This document shows, piece after piece, positions 8,512 through 20,841 of a stretch of 45,799 nucleotides of DNA (position 1 is its first letter; each line of letters begins with the position of its first letter). The stretch spans positions 1 to 45,799 of the forward strand of contig NZ_LXES01000016.1 of assembly GCF_001654845.1 (NCBI RefSeq). The letters run 5' to 3'. The notes beneath the pieces were generated by a model. That model did not search any database and had not been told where the DNA came from. It saw nothing but the letters and a program-made list of their open reading frames with translations. Both the position numbers and the translations under genes were made by a program. Source of the stretch: Enterobacter soli ATCC BAA-2102. GTDB lineage: Bacteria; Pseudomonadota; Gammaproteobacteria; Enterobacterales; Enterobacteriaceae.

Positions 8512-10380
8512 TTAAATCTCGACCTGTGTCCCAAGTTCAATCACGCGGTTAGGCGGGATCTCAAACTGGTCTGGCGCACGCAGGGCGTTACGTTGCAGGA
8601 TAAGGTACAGCTTGCCACGCAGACGCAGATACCACGGCCGCTTACCGATAATCAGCGACTCGTGGGACATGAAGAACGAGGTCTCCATCATACGGCAGCT
8701 CAGCCCTTCCAGACCGCAGCGGTGGAACACCTCTTCCACGTTCGGCGTTTCGCGCCAGCCGTAACTTGCCACCACGCGCCAGAAGGTTGGCGACAGCTGC
8801 TCAATCTGCACGCGACGTACGTTATGAACATACGGCGCATCTTCGGTACGCAACGTCAGCAGGATCACGCGTTCATGCAGCACTTTGTTGTGCTTGAGGT
8901 TATGCATCAGCGCGAACGGGATAACGTTCAATGCGCGCGACATATACACCGCAGTACCCGGAACACGCACCGGCGGGGATTTCTCCAGGGAAACAATCAT
9001 CGCTTCCAGAGAGTTACCGTGTTCATGCATCCGACGCAGCAGACGGAAGCGTTCGCTCTTCCACGTTGTCATCACAATAAACATCACCAGACCCAGCGTC
9101 AGCGGCAGCCAGCCACCGGAAACAATCTTGTCGAGGTTGGCAGAGAACAGCGGCACGTCAATACACAGGAAGCCCACCAGAATCATTCCCACCAGGAATT
9201 TATTCCAGTGCCAGTTCCGGTACGCCACAGTTGTGGAGAGGATCGACGTCAGCACCATAGTACCGGTCACGGCGATACCGTATGCCGCAGCCAGGTTGCT
9301 GGAGTGCTCGAAACTCACGATGACAATCACCACGGCAAAGTAGAGCAGCCAGTTAATGAAAGGAATGTAGATCTGGCCCGACTCCATTTCTGAAGTGTGG
9401 ATAATGCGCATTGGCGAGAGATAACCCAGACGCACGGCCTGCCTAGTCAGAGAGAACACGCCGGAAATAACCGCCTGAGACGCAATAACGGTCGCCAGGG
9501 TGGCGAGGATCAGCATCGGTACCAGCGCCCAGTCAGGTGCCAGCAGGAAGAACGGGTTCTTAATGGCTTCCGGGGTTTTGAGCAACAGCGCGCCCTGGCC
9601 AAAGTAGTTCAGCACCAGTGACGGCAGCACCACGGCAAACCATGCCACGCGGATAGGCAGTTTCCCGAAATGCCCCATGTCCGCATACAGCGCTTCAACA
9701 CCGGTAATAGAAAGAACGACCGCGCCTAATGCAATAAACGAAACGGTTTTGTATTCAAGGAAGAAGTTAACAGCCCAGAGCGGGTTCAGGGCGTGCAGCA
9801 CTTCCGGGTTCGCAATAATGCTGCGCAACCCCAGCGCGGCCAGGATCAGGAACCAGGCCAACATAATCGGTGCAAACAGCTTTCCGACAAGCCCGGTGCC
9901 GTGCTTCTGGATAGCAAACAGCAGCGTCAGAACAATAATGGCCAGCGGGACAACCCACGTATCAAGCTGCGGCGCGATAATTTCCAGCCCCTCTATTGCC
10001 GAGAGAACCGAAATCGCCGGGGTGATCACCACCTCACCATAGAAGAAGCTGCCGCCAATCAACCCGATGATAACCAGCACCGAGGTCATTTTGGCCGACG
10101 TGTTACGCCCGGCAAGAGACATCAGCGTCAGGATACCGCCTTCGCCTGCGTTATCTGCACGCATAACAAAGGAGAGATATTTAACGGAAACAACCAGGAT
10201 CAGCAGCCAGAAGATGAGTGACAAAAAGCCAAATACAGCGTCACGTTCAACACCAAAACCAAACTGACCGGACAGACATTCACGAAGCGTATAAAGCGGG
10301 CTGGTGCCGATATCACCGTAGACAACCCCGATCGCCGCAAGCGTTATTGCGGGTAATGATTGCTTATTATCAGTGCTCAT
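8512..10380 (-). CDS. kup: Low-affinity potassium transporter Kup
   Basis: A 622-residue KUP/HAK/KT-family K+:H+ symporter of the inner membrane, identical in length to E. coli Kup (TrkD). About 12 hydrophobic segments occupy the first 440 residues, beginning with the family signature [14 protein letters not shown] (residues 18-31). A hydrophilic C-terminal domain of about 180 residues follows. Kup serves K+ uptake mainly at low pH or hyperosmotic stress. It stands alone, divergent from ravA, and ends before a GC-rich repeat and a strong terminator. Confidence 0.97.
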   Translation of the reverse strand: MSTDNKQSLPAITLAAIGVVYGDIGTSPLYTLRECLSGQFGFGVERDAVFGFLSLIFWLLILVVSVKYLSFVMRADNAGEGGILTLMSLAGRNTSAKMTSVLVIIGLIGGSFFYGEVVITPAISVLSAIEGLEIIAPQLDTWVVPLAIIVLTLLFAIQKHGTGLVGKLFAPIMLAWFLILAALGLRSIIANPEVLHALNPLWAVNFFLEYKTVSFIALGAVVLSITGVEALYADMGHFGKLPIRVAWFAVVLPSLVLNYFGQGALLLKTPEAIKNPFFLLAPDWALVPMLILATLATVIASQAVISGVFSLTRQAVRLGYLSPMRIIHTSEMESGQIYIPFINWLLYFAVVIVIVSFEHSSNLAAAYGIAVTGTMVLTSILSTTVAYRNWHWNKFLVGMILVGFLCIDVPLFSANLDKIVSGGWLPLTLGLVMFIVMTTWKSERFRLLRRMHEHGNSLEAMIVSLEKSPPVRVPGTAVYMSRALNVIPFALMHNLKHNKVLHERVILLTLRTEDAPYVHNVRRVQIEQLSPTFWRVVASYGWRETPNVEEVFHRCGLEGLSCRMMETSFFMSHESLIIGKRPWYLRLRGKLYLILQRNALRAPDQFEIPPNRVIELGTQVEI

Positions 10381-10529
10381 AGACTAGTCTTTTCGTTTGT
10401 ATAACAAATGTGTGCTTAGTCCCTTGGCCCACAAAAAGCGCACAGTATGCACGATTAATTGCAAAATCGTACCCCTAAATGCAACCGCGTTAATGTAGCG
10501 CAAAGAAAATAGCGCCGTACTTCAGTCTA

Positions 10530-10558
10530 TTACCAGCCCTGACTGAAACGTCTATACT
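10530..10558 (+). promoter_or_regulatory. Predicted ravA-viaA promoter
   Basis: TTACCA (10530-10535) and TATACT (10553-10558), preceded by TC, are 17 bp apart. The C before the -10 and the weak -35 would suit sigma-S, which is reported to drive ravA in E. coli. The rest of the 222-bp kup/ravA gap shows no other clear element. Confidence 0.5.
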
Positions 10559-10602
10559 CGCTTCAATTGGCCGCCACGACGGCGAAAGGATGCAAAACTA
10601 TT

Positions 10603-12099
10603 ATGGCTCACTCACATTTATTAGCAGAAAGAATTTCCCGCCTCAGCAGCGCGCTGGAAAAAGGCCTTTTCGAGCGTAGCCACGCCATTCGCCTGTGTTT
10701 ACTGGCGGCGTTGAGCGGTGAAAGTGTATTTTTGCTTGGCCCGCCGGGGATCGCGAAAAGCCTGATTGCCCGTCGACTGAAGTATGCTTTCCAGAATGCC
10801 CGTGCCTTTGAATATCTGATGACCCGATTCTCTACCCCGGAAGAGGTTTTCGGTCCGCTTTCCATTCAGGCCTTAAAAGATGAAGGGCGCTATCAGCGTC
10901 TGACGGAGGGTTATCTCCCGGAAGCAGAGATAGTGTTTCTCGATGAGATCTGGAAAGCCGGCCCAGCCATTCTGAACACTCTACTTACGGCAATTAACGA
11001 GCGTCGCTTCCGTAATGGGGCCAGTGAAGAAAAAATCCCGATGCGCCTGCTGGTGGCCGCCTCCAACGAACTGCCGGAAGCCGACAACAGCCTGGAAGCA
11101 CTTTACGACCGTATGCTGATCCGTCTGTGGCTGGATAAAGTCCAGGACAAATCGAACTTCCGCTCGATGCTGGTCAGCCAGCAGGATGAAAACGAAAACC
11201 CGGTATCCGCATCGCTTCAGGTCACCGACGAGGAATACCATCAGTGGCAGCAGGAGATCGGCAAAATCAAACTGCCAGATGCCGTCTTTGAGCTGATCTT
11301 CATGCTACGCCAGCAGCTCGATTTACTGCCCTCGGCGCCCTACGTTTCCGATCGTCGCTGGAAAAAAGCGATCCGCCTGTTACAGGCCAGCGCCCTGTTC
11401 AGCGGGCGCGATGCCGTTGCGCCCATTGACCTGATCCTGCTGAAAGACTGTCTGTGGCATGACGCAGAAGGCATGAACCTGATGCAACAGCAGCTTGAAA
11501 TATTGATGACCGGGCAGGCCTGGGGGCAGCAGTCAATGCTCAACCAGCTCGGTGCGATTGCCCAGCGTCGGATGCAGCTCCAGCAGCAGCAAAGCGATAA
11601 AACAGCACTCAAGGTTAACCGTCTTGGCGGAATGTTTGCCCGTAAACCGCATTACGAGCTGCCGACTGAGCTCACTGCTACCTCTCTCACGCTTCTGCTC
11701 CAGCAACCGCTAAAACTCCACGATATGCAGGTGGTGCACATTACCCTTGAGCGCGAGGCGTTATCGCAGTGGCTGGATAAGGGCGGCGACATCCGCGGCA
11801 AGCTCAACGGCATTGGTTTTGCGCAGCTGCTGAATATGGAAGTTGATACCAGCCAGCATCTGGTGCTTCGCGATGTTAGCCTGCAAGGTTCCCGCCTTGC
11901 GTTACCCGGCACGGCGTCAGACAGCGTACCGGAAGAAATCAAACAGCAGTTGGAAGCGCTGGATACCGAATGGCATCAGCAACATACCCGCTTCAGCGAG
12001 CAGCAGAAGTGTCTGTTTATTCACAGCGACTGGTTAGGGCGCATTGAAGCCAGCCTTCAGGACGTGGGCGCGCAGATCAAACAGGCGCGTCAATGCTAA
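10603..12099 (+). CDS. ravA: MoxR-family AAA+ ATPase RavA
   Basis: A 498-residue cytoplasmic hexameric ATPase. Walker A is GPPGIAKS (residues 46-53), Walker B is VFLDE (Asp114-Glu115), and the C-terminal part is the discoidal LARA-type region used in E. coli to bind the inducible lysine decarboxylase LdcI. RavA-ViaA act as a chaperone-like pair linked to respiratory complexes and aminoglycoside sensitivity. I chose ATG 10603 ([12 protein letters not shown]), preceded by AAAGGA, over a start at 10567, because the result equals the E. coli length. It overlaps viaA by 7 bp. Confidence 0.95.
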   Translation: MAHSHLLAERISRLSSALEKGLFERSHAIRLCLLAALSGESVFLLGPPGIAKSLIARRLKYAFQNARAFEYLMTRFSTPEEVFGPLSIQALKDEGRYQRLTEGYLPEAEIVFLDEIWKAGPAILNTLLTAINERRFRNGASEEKIPMRLLVAASNELPEADNSLEALYDRMLIRLWLDKVQDKSNFRSMLVSQQDENENPVSASLQVTDEEYHQWQQEIGKIKLPDAVFELIFMLRQQLDLLPSAPYVSDRRWKKAIRLLQASALFSGRDAVAPIDLILLKDCLWHDAEGMNLMQQQLEILMTGQAWGQQSMLNQLGAIAQRRMQLQQQQSDKTALKVNRLGGMFARKPHYELPTELTATSLTLLLQQPLKLHDMQVVHITLEREALSQWLDKGGDIRGKLNGIGFAQLLNMEVDTSQHLVLRDVSLQGSRLALPGTASDSVPEEIKQQLEALDTEWHQQHTRFSEQQKCLFIHSDWLGRIEASLQDVGAQIKQARQC

Positions 12100-13544
12100 C
12101 GCTGGATACGCTTAACGTCATGCTGGCGGTCAGTGAGGAAGGATTGATCGAAGAGGTCGTCATTACTCTGCTGGCCTCCCCACAGCTGGCGGCCTTCTTT
12201 GAAAAATTCCCCAGACTCAAAAAGGCCATGACCGACGATCTCCCGCGCTGGCGGGATAATCTGCGTAAGCGCTTAAAAGAGACGGAAGTCCCGCCTGAAC
12301 TCACCGAAGAAGTGGCGTGCTATCAGCAGTGCCAGCGGTTATCCACGCCACAGTTTATTGTTCAGCTGCCACAAACCCTGACCCTGCTGGATAAAGTCCA
12401 CTCTCCGTTTGCCAGCCAGGCCAGAACGCTGGTCACCGATAACGCCACCTTTACTCCGGCACTGCATACTCTGTTTTTACAGCGCTGGCGGCTCAGCCTG
12501 GTAGTGCAGGCGACAACCCTTAACCAGCAGCTGCTGGATGAAGAGCGTGAACAGCTCCTGAGCGAAGTACAAGAGCGTATGACGCTCAGCGGCCAGCTGG
12601 AGCAGGTGCTGGTGGAGAACGAAAACGCGGCCGGACGCCTGTGGGATATGAGCGCCGGGCAGTTGCGGCGCGGTGATTACCAGCTGATCGTAAAATACGG
12701 CGACTTTCTGACGCAGCAGCCAGAGCTCATGAAGCTCGCAGAGCAGTTGGGCCGCTCGCGGGAGGCAAAATCCGTCCCGAAAAAAGATGCGCCAATGGAA
12801 ACATTCCGCACGCTGGTACGTGAACCGGCAACAGTGCCTGAACAGGTCGATGGGTTACAGCAGAGCGATGATATTTTGCGCCTGTTGCCTACGGAGCTGA
12901 GCACGCTGGGTATTACCGAGCTGGAGTACGAGTTTTATCGTCGGCTGGTGGAAAAGCAGTTGCTCACGTACCGGCTACATGGCGAATCCTGGCACGAAAA
13001 AATCAGCCAGCGTCCGGTGGTGCATCAGGACTTTGATGAGCAGCCACGCGGGCCTTTTATTGTGTGCGTGGATACTTCCGGTTCGATGGGCGGTTTTAAT
13101 GAGCAATGCGCGAAGGCCTTTTGCCTGGCACTGATGCGCGTGGCCCTGGCCGACCGACGTCGCTGCTTTATTATGCTGTTTTCCAGTGAAGTGGTGGGTT
13201 ACGAACTGACGGGGCAACAAGGCATTGAGCAGGCCATTCGTTTCTTAAGCCAGCGTTTTCGTGGTGGTACCGATATGGCGAGCTGCTTTCGCGCCATTAT
13301 CGAACGTATGCAGGGTGGCGACTGGTACGATGCCGATGCGGTGGTGATCTCTGACTTTATTGCCCAGCGGCTGCCGGATGACGTGGTAAATAAAGTGAAG
13401 GTATTACAGCGCGAACATCAGCATCGTTTTCATGCTGTGGCGATGTCCGTAAACGGAAAACCCGGCATCATGCGCATCTTCGATCATATCTGGCGCTTTG
13501 ATACCGGGTTGCGTAGTCGCCTGCTCAGACGCTGGCGACGCTAG
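12093..13544 (+). CDS. viaA: VWA-domain protein ViaA
   Basis: A 483-residue partner of RavA. The N-terminal 300 residues are helical. A C-terminal von Willebrand A domain carries the metal-ion site DTSGSMGG starting at Asp327, with a downstream GGTDM threonine and Asp in VVISDF completing the MIDAS. ViaA stimulates RavA ATPase activity in E. coli. The start codon lies inside the ravA 3' end (ATGCTAA), so the two are co-translated. The stop codon directly abuts the asnA stop codon on the opposite strand. Confidence 0.96.
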   Translation: MLTLDTLNVMLAVSEEGLIEEVVITLLASPQLAAFFEKFPRLKKAMTDDLPRWRDNLRKRLKETEVPPELTEEVACYQQCQRLSTPQFIVQLPQTLTLLDKVHSPFASQARTLVTDNATFTPALHTLFLQRWRLSLVVQATTLNQQLLDEEREQLLSEVQERMTLSGQLEQVLVENENAAGRLWDMSAGQLRRGDYQLIVKYGDFLTQQPELMKLAEQLGRSREAKSVPKKDAPMETFRTLVREPATVPEQVDGLQQSDDILRLLPTELSTLGITELEYEFYRRLVEKQLLTYRLHGESWHEKISQRPVVHQDFDEQPRGPFIVCVDTSGSMGGFNEQCAKAFCLALMRVALADRRRCFIMLFSSEVVGYELTGQQGIEQAIRFLSQRFRGGTDMASCFRAIIERMQGGDWYDADAVVISDFIAQRLPDDVVNKVKVLQREHQHRFHAVAMSVNGKPGIMRIFDHIWRFDTGLRSRLLRRWRR

Positions 13545-14537
13545 TTAAAGAAGGGAACTGACGCTTTCACGAACCTGCTGTGGCCATACTCCACACTGAA
13601 CCTGGCCGATGTGGTCAAGTTGCAGCAACAGCATCGTCAGGCGAGACTGACCAATACCGCCGCCGATAGTCTGCGGCATCTCTCCGCGCAGCAACGCCTG
13701 GTGCCACTCAAGCTTCAGGCGATCTTCATCACCCGTAACGGCAAGCTGGCGTTTCAGCGCAGCGGCATCAACACGGATACCCATTGAAGAAAGCTCAAAT
13801 GCATCTTCAAGAACCGGGTTCCAGACCAGAATGTCACCGTTCAGGCCGGCAAATTCACTTTCGCCTGCCGTGCTCCAGTCATCGTAATCAGGTGCACGAA
13901 CGTCATGACGCTTACCATCAGACAGCTTGCCGCCGATCCCCATCAGGAATACCGCACCCAGCTCTTTCGCAATTGCGCGTTCACGGCCTTTAGCATCCAG
14001 ATCCGGGAAGCGGCTCAGCAGCTCCTGGCTGTGAACAAAGTGGATCGTTTCTGGCAGGAACGGTGCCAGACCAAACTCTTTGCTCACGGCGGTTTCAGTT
14101 GCTTTGATCCCAGCGTAGATCGCCTCAACGGTGGATTTCAGCGTACCAATATGGCGCTCGCCATCACCCATTACGCGCTCCCAGTCCCACTGGTCAACGT
14201 AGACAGAGTGAATAGCAGAAAGGCGGTCTTCATCGGGACGAAGGGCTTTCATGTGCGTGTAGAGCCCTTCGCCCGCGCTGAAGTCGTGTTGTCCCAGCGT
14301 TTGACGCTTCCATTTCGCCAGTGAATGAACTACTTCGAACTGAGCGTCTGGCAGTGTTTTCACTTTCACCTGAACCGCTTTTTCGCAACCAGACAAGTTA
14401 TCCTGCGTCCCGTCTCCTACGCGGCTTAAGATTGGAGCCTGAACTTCAACCAGGCTGAGCTTATCTTCCAGCTGGCGGGAAAAGTGGGATTTAACGAAGC
14501 TGATCTGGCGTTGTTTTGCGATGTAAGCGGTTTTCAT
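13545..14537 (-). CDS. asnA: Aspartate-ammonia ligase (asparagine synthetase A)
   Basis: A 330-residue cytoplasmic enzyme: L-aspartate + NH3 + ATP gives L-asparagine + AMP + PPi. It uses ammonia only and its fold is related to class II aminoacyl-tRNA synthetases. Characteristic segments include [20 protein letters not shown] near residue 80 and the C-terminal [14 protein letters not shown] (motif-3-like, near 292). CAGGAG lies 8 nt before the start. It is divergent from its activator asnC and convergent with viaA with no intergenic base. Confidence 0.97.
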   Translation of the reverse strand: MKTAYIAKQRQISFVKSHFSRQLEDKLSLVEVQAPILSRVGDGTQDNLSGCEKAVQVKVKTLPDAQFEVVHSLAKWKRQTLGQHDFSAGEGLYTHMKALRPDEDRLSAIHSVYVDQWDWERVMGDGERHIGTLKSTVEAIYAGIKATETAVSKEFGLAPFLPETIHFVHSQELLSRFPDLDAKGRERAIAKELGAVFLMGIGGKLSDGKRHDVRAPDYDDWSTAGESEFAGLNGDILVWNPVLEDAFELSSMGIRVDAAALKRQLAVTGDEDRLKLEWHQALLRGEMPQTIGGGIGQSRLTMLLLQLDHIGQVQCGVWPQQVRESVSSLL

Positions 14538-14627
14538 TATTTATACTCCTGCGTCCTGTTGGTATTGATTAAGCAACAGAAATGGCACTCAACTCAATAA
14601 TCCAACAACAAAAAGCCACCTTCACTT

Positions 14628-14655
14628 TTGATTCGTTAAAATAAGACGCTAGAAT
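14628..14655 (+). promoter_or_regulatory. asnC promoter
   Basis: TTGATT (14628-14633) and TAGAAT (14650-14655) with a 16-bp spacer, about 34 bp before the asnC ATG. The 151-bp asnA/asnC gap is AT rich and must also hold the minus-strand asnA promoter and AsnC sites, which I could not place confidently. Confidence 0.6.
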
Positions 14656-14688
14656 AGAGTGATTCACTAATCTTCATAAGAAAAACCT

Positions 14689-15147
14689 ATGGAAAATTAT
14701 CAGATCGACAATCTGGACCGCGGCATCCTGGAAGCGCTAATGGCCAATGCACGCACCGCCTACGCAGAACTGGCAAAGCAGTTTGGCGTCAGCCCCGGAA
14801 CCATTCACGTGCGGGTAGAGAAGATGAAACAGGCAGGGATCATTACCGGTGCACGTATCGACGTCAGCCCAAAACAACTGGGTTACGACGTGTGCTGCTT
14901 TATTGGCATCATCCTCAAGAGCGCCAAAGATTATCCCTCTGCACTGGAAAAGCTGAACGCACTCGATGAAGTCACCGAGGCGTACTACACCACCGGGCAC
15001 TACAGCATCTTTATTAAAGTCATGTGCCGATCCATCGATGCGCTCCAGCAGGTACTTATCAACAAGATCCAAACAATCGATGAAATTCAGTCCACCGAGA
15101 CACTGATCTCCCTGCAAAACCCGATCATGCGGACTATCCGCCCGTGA
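14689..15147 (+). CDS. asnC: Asparagine-responsive regulator AsnC
   Basis: A Lrp/AsnC feast-famine regulator of 152 residues. The N-terminal helix-turn-helix (about 20-42, AELAKQFGVSPGTIHVRVE) is followed by a RAM ligand-binding beta-alpha domain with a GHYSIFIKV segment. In E. coli it activates asnA and represses itself in an asparagine-sensitive way. It is divergent from asnA and upstream of mioC, the canonical order next to oriC. Confidence 0.97.
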   Translation: MENYQIDNLDRGILEALMANARTAYAELAKQFGVSPGTIHVRVEKMKQAGIITGARIDVSPKQLGYDVCCFIGIILKSAKDYPSALEKLNALDEVTEAYYTTGHYSIFIKVMCRSIDALQQVLINKIQTIDEIQSTETLISLQNPIMRTIRP

Positions 15148-15168
15148 TCGGGCAAATTCATTCCCACA

Positions 15169-15208
15169 TTTTCCACAGGTAGATCCCAGCTCGTTCACAG
15201 CGTACAAT
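15169..15208 (+). promoter_or_regulatory. mioC promoter with DnaA box
   Basis: TTTTCCACA (15169-15177) fits the DnaA-box consensus TTWTNCACA. It lies just upstream of a weak -35 (TAGATC, 15180-15185) and a -10 TACAAT (15203-15208) with a 17-bp spacer. DnaA represses mioC transcription toward oriC in E. coli, and the layout is the same here. Confidence 0.75.
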
Positions 15209-15237
15209 GGCCGCCTCTTAATATGAGCGAGCGATCA

Positions 15238-15687
15238 ATGGCGGACATTACTCTTATCAGTGGCAGCACCCTGGGCGGCGCGGAATACGTTGCAGAACAT
15301 CTGGCCGAAAAGCTGGAAGATGCCGGTTTTTCCACGGAAACCCTGCACGGACCGTTACTGGAAGATCTTCCGACTGCCGGGATCTGGCTACTGATCACCT
15401 CTACACATGGTGCCGGCGATATCCCGGACAACCTGCAACCTTTATATGACGAACTGCTAGAGCAACAACCCGACCTGTCAGCCGTGCGTTTCGGTGCAGT
15501 CGGTATCGGCAGCCGTGAATATGACACCTTCTGTGGTGCAGTAGAGAAAGTAGAAGCCGCAGTGAAGTCATGCGGAGCCAAACAGCTCGGTGAAACGCTG
15601 AAGATCAACATCCTCGAACACGATATTCCAGAGGATCCAGCAGAGGTTTGGCTGGAAGAATGGAAAATTTTACTCAAAAACGATTAA
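15238..15687 (+). CDS. mioC: Flavodoxin-like protein MioC
   Basis: A 149-residue FMN-binding flavodoxin-like protein, implicated in E. coli in biotin synthase electron supply; transcription through oriC from its promoter is the better-known role. The phosphate-binding loop ISGSTLGGAEY lies at residues 7-17, and the aromatic/Gly loops (STHGAGDIPDN near 60; GIGSREYDTFCGA near 90) match the family. I chose ATG 15238 (MADITLISG) over an in-frame ATG at 15223 because it matches E. coli. The stop lies immediately before the oriC DnaA box R4. Confidence 0.95.
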   Translation: MADITLISGSTLGGAEYVAEHLAEKLEDAGFSTETLHGPLLEDLPTAGIWLLITSTHGAGDIPDNLQPLYDELLEQQPDLSAVRFGAVGIGSREYDTFCGAVEKVEAAVKSCGAKQLGETLKINILEHDIPEDPAEVWLEEWKILLKND

Positions 15688-15883
15688 AGATCGCGCGAAC
15701 AGATGTGGATAACTCTGGTTAAAAGCTCGTATTAAGCCGTAGTTATCCCAATAACAACTCGCGTCCCGTTTTTGGCCTGTGCATAAAGTCGCGATCTGAT
15801 CCCAGCTTATACGGTCCAGGATCACCGATCATTCACAGCAAACGATCCTTTCTAACTGCATGATCTTCTTTGTGAGATCGGAC

Positions 15884-15892
15884 TTACCCACA
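15884..15892 (+). promoter_or_regulatory. oriC DnaA box R1, variant
   Basis: The box nearest the unwinding element reads TTACCCACA; the strong-site sequence is TTATCCACA. Base 4 departs from the consensus TTWTNCACA. Position and flanks (CAGGG) identify it as R1. Confidence 0.8.
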
Positions 15893-15905
15893 GGGAGAGT
15901 CGATC

Positions 15906-15949
15906 CTAATAAGAGATCACAATAGAACAGATCTCTAAATAAAAAGATC
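15906..15949 (-). other. oriC DNA unwinding element: three 13-mers
   Basis: On the minus strand, GATCTTTTTATTT (15937-15949), GATCTGTTCTATT (15921-15933) and GATCTCTTATTAG (15906-15918) are the L, M and R 13-mers. M and R are identical to E. coli; L differs at one base. Further AT-rich sequence continues to about 15961. Confidence 0.93.
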
Positions 15950-15978
15950 TTCTTTTTAATAGCCCAGGATCCCAATGC

Positions 15979-16007
15979 TTTCTCGAAAGACTAAAGTTGA
16001 GTAGAAT
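15979..16007 (+). promoter_or_regulatory. mnmG promoter
   Basis: TAGAAT (16002-16007) is a clear -10, followed by a very GC-rich discriminator (CCACGGCCCGGGC) typical of stringently controlled promoters. The -35 region (about 15979-15984) is weak. Transcription away from oriC from this promoter assists initiation in E. coli. Confidence 0.55.
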
Positions 16008-16061
16008 CCACGGCCCGGGCTTCAATCCATTTTCATACCGCTTTACGCGAGGCAGACCACC

Positions 16062-17951
16062 ATGTTTTATCAGGATCCTTTTGACGTCATTATCATTGGC
16101 GGGGGTCATGCAGGCACTGAGGCCGCAATGGCCGCAGCGCGAATGGGTCAGCAGACCCTGCTTTTGACACACAATATCGACACGCTTGGACAGATGTCCT
16201 GTAATCCGGCGATTGGCGGCATTGGGAAAGGACACCTGGTAAAAGAAGTGGATGCACTTGGCGGCCTGATGGCGAAGGCGATCGATCATGCGGGCATTCA
16301 GTTTAGGATACTAAACGCGAGCAAAGGCCCGGCTGTCCGTGCGACCCGAGCCCAGGCAGACCGTGTGCTTTACCGCCAGGCAGTGCGTACCGCACTGGAG
16401 AACCAACCGAATCTGATGATCTTCCAGCAAGCGGTGGAAGATCTTATCGTTGAGAACGATCGTGTTGTCGGCGCGGTGACCCAGATGGGCCTCAAATTCC
16501 GCGCTAAAGCGGTGGTGCTGACTGTCGGGACATTCCTCGATGGCAAAATCCATATCGGTCTGGATAACTACAGCGGTGGCCGTGCTGGCGATCCACCGTC
16601 CATTCCGCTGTCTCGTCGTTTGCGTGAGCTGCCGCTGCGCGTCAGCCGCCTGAAAACCGGTACGCCGCCGCGTATCGATGCCCGAACCATTGATTTCAGC
16701 GTGCTGGCACAACAGCATGGTGACAACCCAATGCCGGTGTTCTCGTTCATGGGCAATGCGGCTCAGCATCCGCAGCAGGTGCCGTGCTACATCACGCACA
16801 CCAACGAAAAAACCCATGACGTGATCCGTAATAACCTCGATCGCAGCCCAATGTATGCCGGCGTGATCGAAGGGATCGGCCCACGTTACTGCCCGTCGAT
16901 CGAAGACAAAGTGATGCGTTTTGCCGATCGTAATCAGCACCAGATCTTCCTGGAGCCGGAAGGGCTGACCTCTAACGAAATTTATCCGAACGGTATTTCC
17001 ACCAGCCTGCCGTTTGATGTGCAGATGCAAATTGTTCGCTCAATGCAAGGCATGGAGAACGCTAAAATTGTTCGTCCAGGCTACGCTATTGAATATGATT
17101 TCTTCGATCCGCGTGACCTGAAGCCAACCCTGGAGAGTAAGTTCATCCACGGGCTGTTCTTCGCAGGCCAGATCAACGGCACAACTGGTTACGAAGAAGC
17201 TGCCGCACAGGGTCTGCTTGCAGGTCTGAACGCCGCGCGCTTCTCTGCCGAGAAAGAGGGCTGGGCTCCGGGTCGTTCCCAGGCTTATCTGGGCGTGCTG
17301 GTCGACGATCTTTGTACCCTGGGCACCAAAGAGCCGTACCGTATGTTTACGTCCCGCGCGGAATATCGTCTGATGCTGCGCGAAGACAACGCCGATCTGC
17401 GTCTGACCGAAATGGGTCGTGAGCTGGGTCTGGTGGATGACGAACGCTGGGCGCGTTTCAACGAGAAGCTGGAACGCATTGAGCAGGAACGTCAGCGCCT
17501 GAAAACAACGTGGGTGAATCCACAGGCAGAGACTGCTGCCGAAGTGAACGCTCACTTGACTGCACCGCTCTCACGCGAAGCCAGCGGTGAAGATTTGCTG
17601 CGTCGCCCGGAAGTGACCTATGAGAACCTGGTCAAACTGACCGCGTTCGCGCCGGGTCTTGAAGACGCTGAAGCGGCAGAGCAGGTCGAAATTCAGGTGA
17701 AATACGAAGGCTACATCGCGCGTCAGCAGGATGAGATCGAAAAACAGCAGCGTAACGAAAATACGTTGCTGCCGGAAATGCTGGACTATCGCCAAGTGAC
17801 TGGTCTTTCCAACGAAGTGATCGCCAAGCTTAACGATCATAAGCCTGTGTCGATCGGCCAGGCATCTCGTATCTCCGGCGTCACACCTGCCGCGATTTCG
17901 ATTCTGCTGGTGTGGTTGAAAAAACAAGGCATGTTGCGCCGCAGCGCGTAA
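16062..17951 (+). CDS. mnmG: tRNA uridine-5-carboxymethylaminomethyl modification enzyme MnmG (GidA)
   Basis: A 629-residue FAD protein that, with MnmE, makes cmnm5U34 in tRNAs reading split codon boxes. The N-terminal dinucleotide-binding loop is [12 protein letters not shown] (residues 11-22). The family signature [12 protein letters not shown] lies near 175 and the [11 protein letters not shown] segment follows. The C-terminal helical domain contacts MnmE and tRNA. The length equals E. coli MnmG. First gene downstream of oriC, followed by a REP pair and rsmG. Confidence 0.98.
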   Translation: MFYQDPFDVIIIGGGHAGTEAAMAAARMGQQTLLLTHNIDTLGQMSCNPAIGGIGKGHLVKEVDALGGLMAKAIDHAGIQFRILNASKGPAVRATRAQADRVLYRQAVRTALENQPNLMIFQQAVEDLIVENDRVVGAVTQMGLKFRAKAVVLTVGTFLDGKIHIGLDNYSGGRAGDPPSIPLSRRLRELPLRVSRLKTGTPPRIDARTIDFSVLAQQHGDNPMPVFSFMGNAAQHPQQVPCYITHTNEKTHDVIRNNLDRSPMYAGVIEGIGPRYCPSIEDKVMRFADRNQHQIFLEPEGLTSNEIYPNGISTSLPFDVQMQIVRSMQGMENAKIVRPGYAIEYDFFDPRDLKPTLESKFIHGLFFAGQINGTTGYEEAAAQGLLAGLNAARFSAEKEGWAPGRSQAYLGVLVDDLCTLGTKEPYRMFTSRAEYRLMLREDNADLRLTEMGRELGLVDDERWARFNEKLERIEQERQRLKTTWVNPQAETAAEVNAHLTAPLSREASGEDLLRRPEVTYENLVKLTAFAPGLEDAEAAEQVEIQVKYEGYIARQQDEIEKQQRNENTLLPEMLDYRQVTGLSNEVIAKLNDHKPVSIGQASRISGVTPAAISILLVWLKKQGMLRRSA

Positions 17952-17965
17952 GTGCTAAGAGAATT

Positions 17966-18033
17966 GCCCGGTGGCGCTGCGCTTACCGGGCCTACATGAT
18001 CCCGTAGGGCGGGTAAGCGAAGCGCGACCCGCC
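17966..18033. repeat. Inverted REP pair (BIME-like) between mnmG and rsmG
   Basis: Two REP-type palindromes in opposite orientation: 17966-17995 (GCCCGGTGGCGCTGCGC... ending CCGGGCCTAC) and 18004-18033 (GTAGGGCGGGTAAGCG... ending CGACCCGCC). Such units protect upstream mRNA from 3' exonucleases and can bind gyrase or IHF. Confidence 0.85.
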
Positions 18034-18059
18034 TTTTAGCATCTCAACAGGTATTCACC

Positions 18060-18683
18060 GTGCTCAATAAACTCTCTCGTCTGCTGGATGAAGCAGGTAT
18101 TTCGCTCACTGATCACCAGAAAAATCAGCTGGTGGCCTATGTCGATATGCTGAACAAATGGAACAAAGCGTACAACCTGACTTCCGTACGCGATCCCAAC
18201 GAGATGCTCGTTCGCCATATTCTCGATAGCATCGTGGTTGCCCCGTATCTGCAAGGTGAGCGCTTTATCGACGTCGGAACGGGTCCGGGCCTGCCTGGTG
18301 TGCCGCTGTCGATTGTTCGTCCTGAGAGCCATTTCACGCTGCTGGACAGCCTTGGGAAACGCGTACGTTTCCTGCGCCAGGTGCAGCATGAATTGCAGCT
18401 TGATAACATCACACCGGTGCAGAGCAGGGTAGAGGAGTTTCCGGCTGAACCACCGTTTGACGGTGTTATCAGCCGCGCATTTGCATCACTCAACGATATG
18501 GTGAGTTGGTGTAAGCATTTGCCTGCGCAAAATGGCCGTTTTTATGCGCTGAAAGGGCAGTTGCCTGCTGAGGAAATTGAACAGCTTCCTGTTGGTTTTT
18601 CAGTCGAAACTATTGAGAAATTAAACATTCCTCAGCTCGATGGCGAACGCCATCTGGTGATAATTAAGCCAAACAATTTTTAA
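18060..18683 (+). CDS. rsmG: 16S rRNA (guanine527-N7)-methyltransferase RsmG (GidB)
   Basis: A 207-residue SAM-dependent methyltransferase that modifies G527 of 16S rRNA; loss gives low-level streptomycin resistance. The SAM motif [12 protein letters not shown] is near residues 69-80, and [10 protein letters not shown] follows near 140. The start is GTG (18060-18062), giving the E. coli length and N-terminus (MLNKLSRLL). The upstream REP pair widens the gap from mnmG. Confidence 0.97.
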   Translation: MLNKLSRLLDEAGISLTDHQKNQLVAYVDMLNKWNKAYNLTSVRDPNEMLVRHILDSIVVAPYLQGERFIDVGTGPGLPGVPLSIVRPESHFTLLDSLGKRVRFLRQVQHELQLDNITPVQSRVEEFPAEPPFDGVISRAFASLNDMVSWCKHLPAQNGRFYALKGQLPAEEIEQLPVGFSVETIEKLNIPQLDGERHLVIIKPNNF

Positions 18684-19181
18684 AAAATTAATAAAAAATG
18701 TGGAATTTGTGCTGTTCTTAGAGTGTTAAAAAACAGCACAACTAACGAGATTTTACTGAAGTTAATTTAACCTTGTTGTTACCGTGGATTTTCTTTGAGT
18801 TAACCTAATTGGCATGGTTGCCCTGGAGAATAATCAACCACGAAAATATCAGCCTGCTAAAAGTGAAAAGTGGCAATAAGGTGAGGATGTTAAATATTTA
18901 TTAAGAATGTCAATAAAAGGTTTTTGTTGTATACAGGGCTGTTTTGAAAAAAGTTACGACAATTTATCTTTAATATCATAAAGATGAAATAAACCGATTT
19001 ACGTCTTTGATAAATACAACCTTATCGTAAATGTGTATTTTGTGATCTCGTGCACGCTTTATCGTCAACGTTTTCGCGCTGTTTGCAGTTTTGTTGGAAG
19101 GCCTGCGGTTTCACGAAAAGTTAAAAAATAGCGGTGGGGAAAAATATTTAAACATTTATTCACCTTTTCGCTACTTAATGT
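18684..19181. other. Long AT-rich spacer between rsmG and the atp promoter
   Basis: About 500 bp without a supported gene. A perfect 9-bp inverted repeat TGTGCTGTT/AACAGCACA (18708-18716/18732-18740, 15-nt loop) lies 25 bp after rsmG and could end or protect that transcript, though no T run follows. The rest is strongly AT rich. E. coli has a gap of similar length here, so the spacing itself seems conserved. Confidence 0.6.
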
Positions 19182-19209
19182 TTGAAATCACGGGGGCGCA
19201 CCGTATAAT
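19182..19209 (+). promoter_or_regulatory. atpIp: Main atp operon promoter
   Basis: TTGAAA (19182-19187) and TATAAT (19204-19209), 16 bp apart, in a context nearly the same as the E. coli atp promoter. The leader to atpI is about 85 nt. Confidence 0.88.
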
Positions 19210-19299
19210 TTGTCCGCTTTTTGATGCTTGACTCTGAGCCTTAAAGGACGTTTTATACGACACGCGACATACCTCGAAGGGAGCAGGAGTAAAAACGTG

Positions 19300-20504
<1,205 letters not shown>

Positions 20505-20525
20505 TTCTTTACCAACACTACTACG

Positions 20526-20810
<285 letters not shown>

Positions 20811-20841
20811 TAAGCCACAGAAATTAAAGAGGTATTGTGCT

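Larger units (their letters stand above)
15690..15975. other. oriC: Chromosomal replication origin oriC
   Basis: Lies between mioC and mnmG, as in E. coli, and is inverted relative to the usual published orientation. DnaA boxes: R4 TTATCCACA on the minus strand (15704-15712), R3-like TTATCCCAA on the plus strand (15743-15751), R2 TTATGCACA on the minus strand (15778-15786), R5/M TCATTCACA (15829-15837) and an R1-position box TTACCCACA (15884-15892). A possible IHF site (two mismatches) is at 15853-15865 on the minus strand. About a dozen GATC sites for Dam/SeqA occur in under 300 bp. The sequence around R5 up to the mnmG-side end is nearly the E. coli one. Confidence 0.97.
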
